Shown piece by piece: positions 61,151 to 64,000 of a stretch of 64,000 bases of DNA. Source of the DNA: Candidatus Riflebacteria bacterium HGW-Riflebacteria-1 (lineage in GTDB: Bacteria; Muiribacteriota; Ozemobacteria; Ozemobacterales; Ozemobacteraceae). The stretch's first letter is position 1, and each line of letters starts with the position of its first letter. The notes under the pieces were generated by a model. The model was not told the DNA's origin. It worked only from the letters and a program-made list of their open reading frames with translations, and ran no database searches. Both the position numbers and the translations under genes were made by a program. The stretch lies in NCBI GenBank assembly GCA_002839445.1, contig PGYB01000007.1, positions 1 through 64,000 of the forward strand, in the 5' to 3' direction.

Positions 61151-63535
61151 TTATAACGGTTTGCGATTTAGAGCAGACGCGGCCTTTTTTTCCTGCTTCA
61201 TGCGCAGTTCGACTTTTGTCATGAGAACTTTCAGGTCTGATGCGCCATAACCGAATTTGCCGGCGAGAGTATTAAGATACTGCTGCTCTTCGGGCGCCAG
61301 TTCGCCATCGGCCATGGCCATTCTGATCGCCGCCTCCATGAGGTTGTAGGCTTCTTTCAAATTATCTGGTTTTGGCAGATAGACCTCACCCTGCTTTACC
61401 GACTCAATCAGCCCCTGCAGCTTGTCTTCAGGCATGGCGTAACGGGTCGCGAACTCTCTGAGTTGCTTCATCTCGGCGTCGTCTATTTTGCCGTCAGCCA
61501 TCAGCATCTGCGCTGACATTGTTATCAGATCGCGTCCGGATCGAATGATCTCCATATCACCGCGTTCCTGTTTCACTTCGGCGACCACTTTCTGCATATG
61601 GCTGCGCCTCTCGTTCATCAGAGCGCTGTATTCGAGGCTCTGCTCGTTGATGACCTTATCGAGAATCCATTCTGAACCGTCGTTCAAAAGCGCGTTACAG
61701 TAGTTACAGTTAATGGCGAAGCTCGAAACCATCGGTCCACCGCATGCTCGGCAGTGCGCACTGCTGAGAGTATTGTTGTCATTAGTTTTCTGACCGGGCT
61801 TTCTGAAAAACACAAGCACATCGCGGTGCGGTTTACTGAAACGATGGATCTGCGGCAGACGACCCTCAGACGTGCAGACGACCGGTATGCCGCTCCAGAC
61901 CACGAGCAGATAAATACGCTCGAATTCCTCGCTCAGCACGATGCCCTTGAGCGTGGTCGAAGCGAACGAGACATTCTCGTAACAGGTAAACTTCTTAACA
62001 CCGCTCATCGCGAACTCAAAAAGCTCGCAGCATTTGGCAGTGGAGAACCTTTTGATCGGCTCCATCTTGCGTTGCCGCTCGGCCAGTCTTATCATCCAGA
62101 ACACAACCGCACAGCGATCTTCAATCTGATGTATGGAAAAATGCGTATCGTTTTTTTTGAGAGCATCCCAACTCGCTACCAGGCGAGGGTTGGCGTATTC
62201 CCACTCGCAGGCCTGAGTAATTTTTGACAGCACCCAGTCATAGTTGCCCGATCGAATGAATGATGAACAGACCTGGCAGACGGTGGCCTGACCAATCAGA
62301 ATCGGCGCACCACAGTTCGGACAGCTTCCTTCCAGCAGGCCGGGCTTGTCGAGAGTTTTGGCCGACGGTTTTCTGATAAACGACCAGAATTCGCAGATCC
62401 TCTGTGTCTGGTTCTCGGCATTCAGCGTTTCGCCGGTCACAATGTCAATCGCCGTCTCAGTAAGCTCGCCCTCGACATGCACGTGCAGCTCGTCAAAAAA
62501 ATCATCAGACGCAGCCCTGGCAATATTTACATACTGAATTGCAATTCCAGGGCAGCTGAATTTAACGCCGGCTTCCTTCTGCTCTTCAACCCGGCAGCGG
62601 AACTGTTCGAAAAGCGCATCAGAAACCATTGCCTGAATCTTGTCAATTTCATGGTCGTAGCATGCCTTGTGAACTTTGGCAAAGGCCGAGCGAAACTTGT
62701 CGAGAAACTTTTCTCTGGAAAACCCGGGGTCACGTTTTACGATGGCCGCGATCGTGGCTGCAATCTCTTTCTGGTCCTGGATTTCCATCATCGTGCCGAT
62801 TATGCCGCTCTGTAGGCGAGGCAGTTTTCTACCCTCAACGGTTTCCGCCGGGATGCCCATGCTGACTTCTTTGACCTTGTCCCAGCTTTCTGCGAGAGCC
62901 TCAATTTCAGGGCCGATTATATCCCAGAGATCCTGTTTTGCAATGCTGCTATGACCCGCTAATACCTTCTTCTTCTGGGTCGAACTCAATCGGGCAAGAA
63001 TACGCACTTCGCTGCCGGAATATCGGCTTTGCAAGGCGTTATTGGCTCTGATAGCAAACAGATGGCACATTGGCAGCATCAGCAGAAAAAGGGCGGGCTT
63101 TTTCAGGAAATACCAGCTGGCGGCAATCAGAACCAGCGCGACAAAAGTCAAAACCAGACTGTTTATCCTTTTCTGATGCCACAAAAAGACCGGCACGATA
63201 AAAGCGGCCAGCACAATCAATGATTCCAGTGGCGCAATAAAGAAGTAGAAAAAGCAGAAAAACAGTGATGCCGAGTAAACCACATAGATGATCGGCTCAA
63301 TGCTTCTGGTAAAACGCAGAATTATCAGGCAGATAATGGAAAAAAAGCAGAAAAAGGAAACATCGGGTGAAAAGTAATCAGCATATTGATTAGGGTCGCC
63401 CCGGAGTTTGAGAATCGACATGGTAGCCGGAACCACAAAATCGTCGGTAATGACATCGAAAAAATACGCCATTGTTCCCGCCGACAGCAGAATCAGGGAA
63501 AAAAAGATATAAAATGACTCTTTCTGTATTTTCAA
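61151..63535 (-). CDS. Large membrane protein with TIM44-like, zinc-ribbon and TerB-like regions
   Basis: A 794-aa protein. About five or six N-terminal helices (1-165) come first. A cytoplasmic TIM44/Tim44-like fold follows (about 265-395, KFRSAFAKVHKACYDHEIDKIQ and VHVEGELTETAIDI). A zinc ribbon (CPNCGAP...CQVC, about 408-428), a second domain of the same general kind (about 440-590) and a second zinc ribbon (CRACGG...CNYC, about 602-622) come next. The C-terminal TerB-like region (about 660-780) has two DGxxxxxE repeats (MADGKIDDAEM and MADGELAPEEQ). The family is seen as membrane-linked proteins of unclear role. The membrane gene at 63579 lies just upstream on the same strand. Confidence 0.72.
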   Translation of the reverse strand: MKIQKESFYIFFSLILLSAGTMAYFFDVITDDFVVPATMSILKLRGDPNQYADYFSPDVSFFCFFSIICLIILRFTRSIEPIIYVVYSASLFFCFFYFFIAPLESLIVLAAFIVPVFLWHQKRINSLVLTFVALVLIAASWYFLKKPALFLLMLPMCHLFAIRANNALQSRYSGSEVRILARLSSTQKKKVLAGHSSIAKQDLWDIIGPEIEALAESWDKVKEVSMGIPAETVEGRKLPRLQSGIIGTMMEIQDQKEIAATIAAIVKRDPGFSREKFLDKFRSAFAKVHKACYDHEIDKIQAMVSDALFEQFRCRVEEQKEAGVKFSCPGIAIQYVNIARAASDDFFDELHVHVEGELTETAIDIVTGETLNAENQTQRICEFWSFIRKPSAKTLDKPGLLEGSCPNCGAPILIGQATVCQVCSSFIRSGNYDWVLSKITQACEWEYANPRLVASWDALKKNDTHFSIHQIEDRCAVVFWMIRLAERQRKMEPIKRFSTAKCCELFEFAMSGVKKFTCYENVSFASTTLKGIVLSEEFERIYLLVVWSGIPVVCTSEGRLPQIHRFSKPHRDVLVFFRKPGQKTNDNNTLSSAHCRACGGPMVSSFAINCNYCNALLNDGSEWILDKVINEQSLEYSALMNERRSHMQKVVAEVKQERGDMEIIRSGRDLITMSAQMLMADGKIDDAEMKQLREFATRYAMPEDKLQGLIESVKQGEVYLPKPDNLKEAYNLMEAAIRMAMADGELAPEEQQYLNTLAGKFGYGASDLKVLMTKVELRMKQEKKAASALNRKPL

Positions 63536-63578
63536 TGTGCACTTCTCCTGCTGCTGCAGCTAGATACCATGTAAACCG

Positions 63579-63938
63579 CTAGCGCAGCATCTTGCTGATT
63601 GTATTGGCTGCGAGATGTATAGTTACCTGCATGACTGCCAGAGCCGCAATGATGCCTCCACAGCCGAACTCATAAAGCTTGGCAAACGCTATAATGTACC
63701 AGAGCGCTGCCAGTCCGTTGCCCAGAAAAAAACCGGCAGATGTTGGTCTGGCTGGGGTATAAGGGCCCGCTGGCGTGACCATAAGCATCTGTGGCACAAG
63801 AAGAAGAAATACGCCGACCAAACCCATCAACAGCGCAATATGAGGCTTCTTCCAGCCTTCGCTTAAATCGGCAATTGCACCACAGATGTAAACAGCAAAT
63901 GCATGTATCAGAATTGAAATAACAAATGTCTGAACCAT
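63579..63938 (-). CDS. Four-helix membrane protein of unknown function
   Basis: A 119-aa protein with four predicted helices (about 3-22, 33-52, 66-85 and 91-112). GGAGA 5 nt before the ATG at 63938 sets the start over an upstream ATG at 63968. The gap to the TIM44/TerB-like gene is 43 bp, so they may form an operon. No family recognised. Confidence 0.68.
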   Translation of the reverse strand: MVQTFVISILIHAFAVYICGAIADLSEGWKKPHIALLMGLVGVFLLLVPQMLMVTPAGPYTPARPTSAGFFLGNGLAALWYIIAFAKLYEFGCGGIIAALAVMQVTIHLAANTISKMLR

Positions 63939-64000
63939 AATATCTCCAATCTCATTTCTGGATTTCAATCAATTTAACACTTATTCGCGAAACTTTACAG

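Noticed and set aside
1..64000. CRISPR array, prophage or integrated element
   Set aside because: No regularly spaced repeats, integrase, phage structural genes or attachment duplications were seen; the CARF domain found belongs to RtcR.

Overview
The window looks like chromosomal DNA of a Gram-negative (two-membrane), free-living bacterium. Lipoproteins with lipoboxes, a LolA-like carrier, MMPL/RND and ABC transporters, a probable outer-membrane beta-barrel and secreted peptidases support this. Codon use and base composition look even across the window. No rRNA, prophage, CRISPR array or intact insertion sequence was seen. Many secreted proteins have no recognisable family, and two very large receptor-type cyclases are present. 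This suggests a poorly sampled, deep-branching lineage (a candidate phylum such as Riflebacteria is a guess, not shown by the sequence).

Layout: (1) 0.3-7.3 kb is a polyphosphate locus: a tandem-domain PPK2 (pap) reads away from an operon of a stand-alone HD protein, a ROK sugar kinase, a Ppx/GppA-HD exopolyphosphatase and Ppk1, with ATGA overlaps. (2) 7.4-11.5 kb holds secreted proteins, a small Imm17-like membrane protein and gene remnants. (3) 11.5-18 kb holds a PAS histidine kinase/NarL-type regulator pair facing a complete sugar-type ABC importer operon. (4) 18.3-31.5 kb is mixed: an ECF sigma/anti-sigma/zinc-ribbon operon, a methyltransferase, an M30-like metallopeptidase, MtaB, lipoproteins, a beta-barrel candidate and NhaC. 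(5) 31.6-37.5 kb has two overlapping giant membrane class III cyclases whose catalytic residues are complementary, as in the C1/C2 halves of mammalian adenylyl cyclase. (6) 39.2-45.4 kb is an RNA-repair locus: rtcR reads away from a perfect sigma-54 promoter that drives a tRNA-like RNA with a broken acceptor stem, a long structured leader, a slipin, rtcA and then rtcB. (7) 45.9-60.7 kb is an unusual lipid-type cluster: an esterase, a three-domain fusion (acyl-AMP ligase + carrier protein + HMG-CoA-reductase-type reductase), a formyltransferase, membrane proteins, a UbiA prenyltransferase, a phosphotransferase of the PEP-synthase/rifampin-phosphotransferase type, an MMPL exporter, a BtaA-like aminocarboxypropyl transferase and a LolA-like carrier. 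(8) 60.9-64 kb holds membrane proteins, including one with TIM44-like and TerB-like regions.

How they work together: the polyP genes make, degrade and spend polyphosphate. The rtc genes form a damage-induced RNA repair regulon with an RNA of its own. The last cluster has an activation/reduction/prenylation/phosphorylation/export logic that suggests synthesis and export of an undescribed envelope lipid. This is inferred from families and gene order only.
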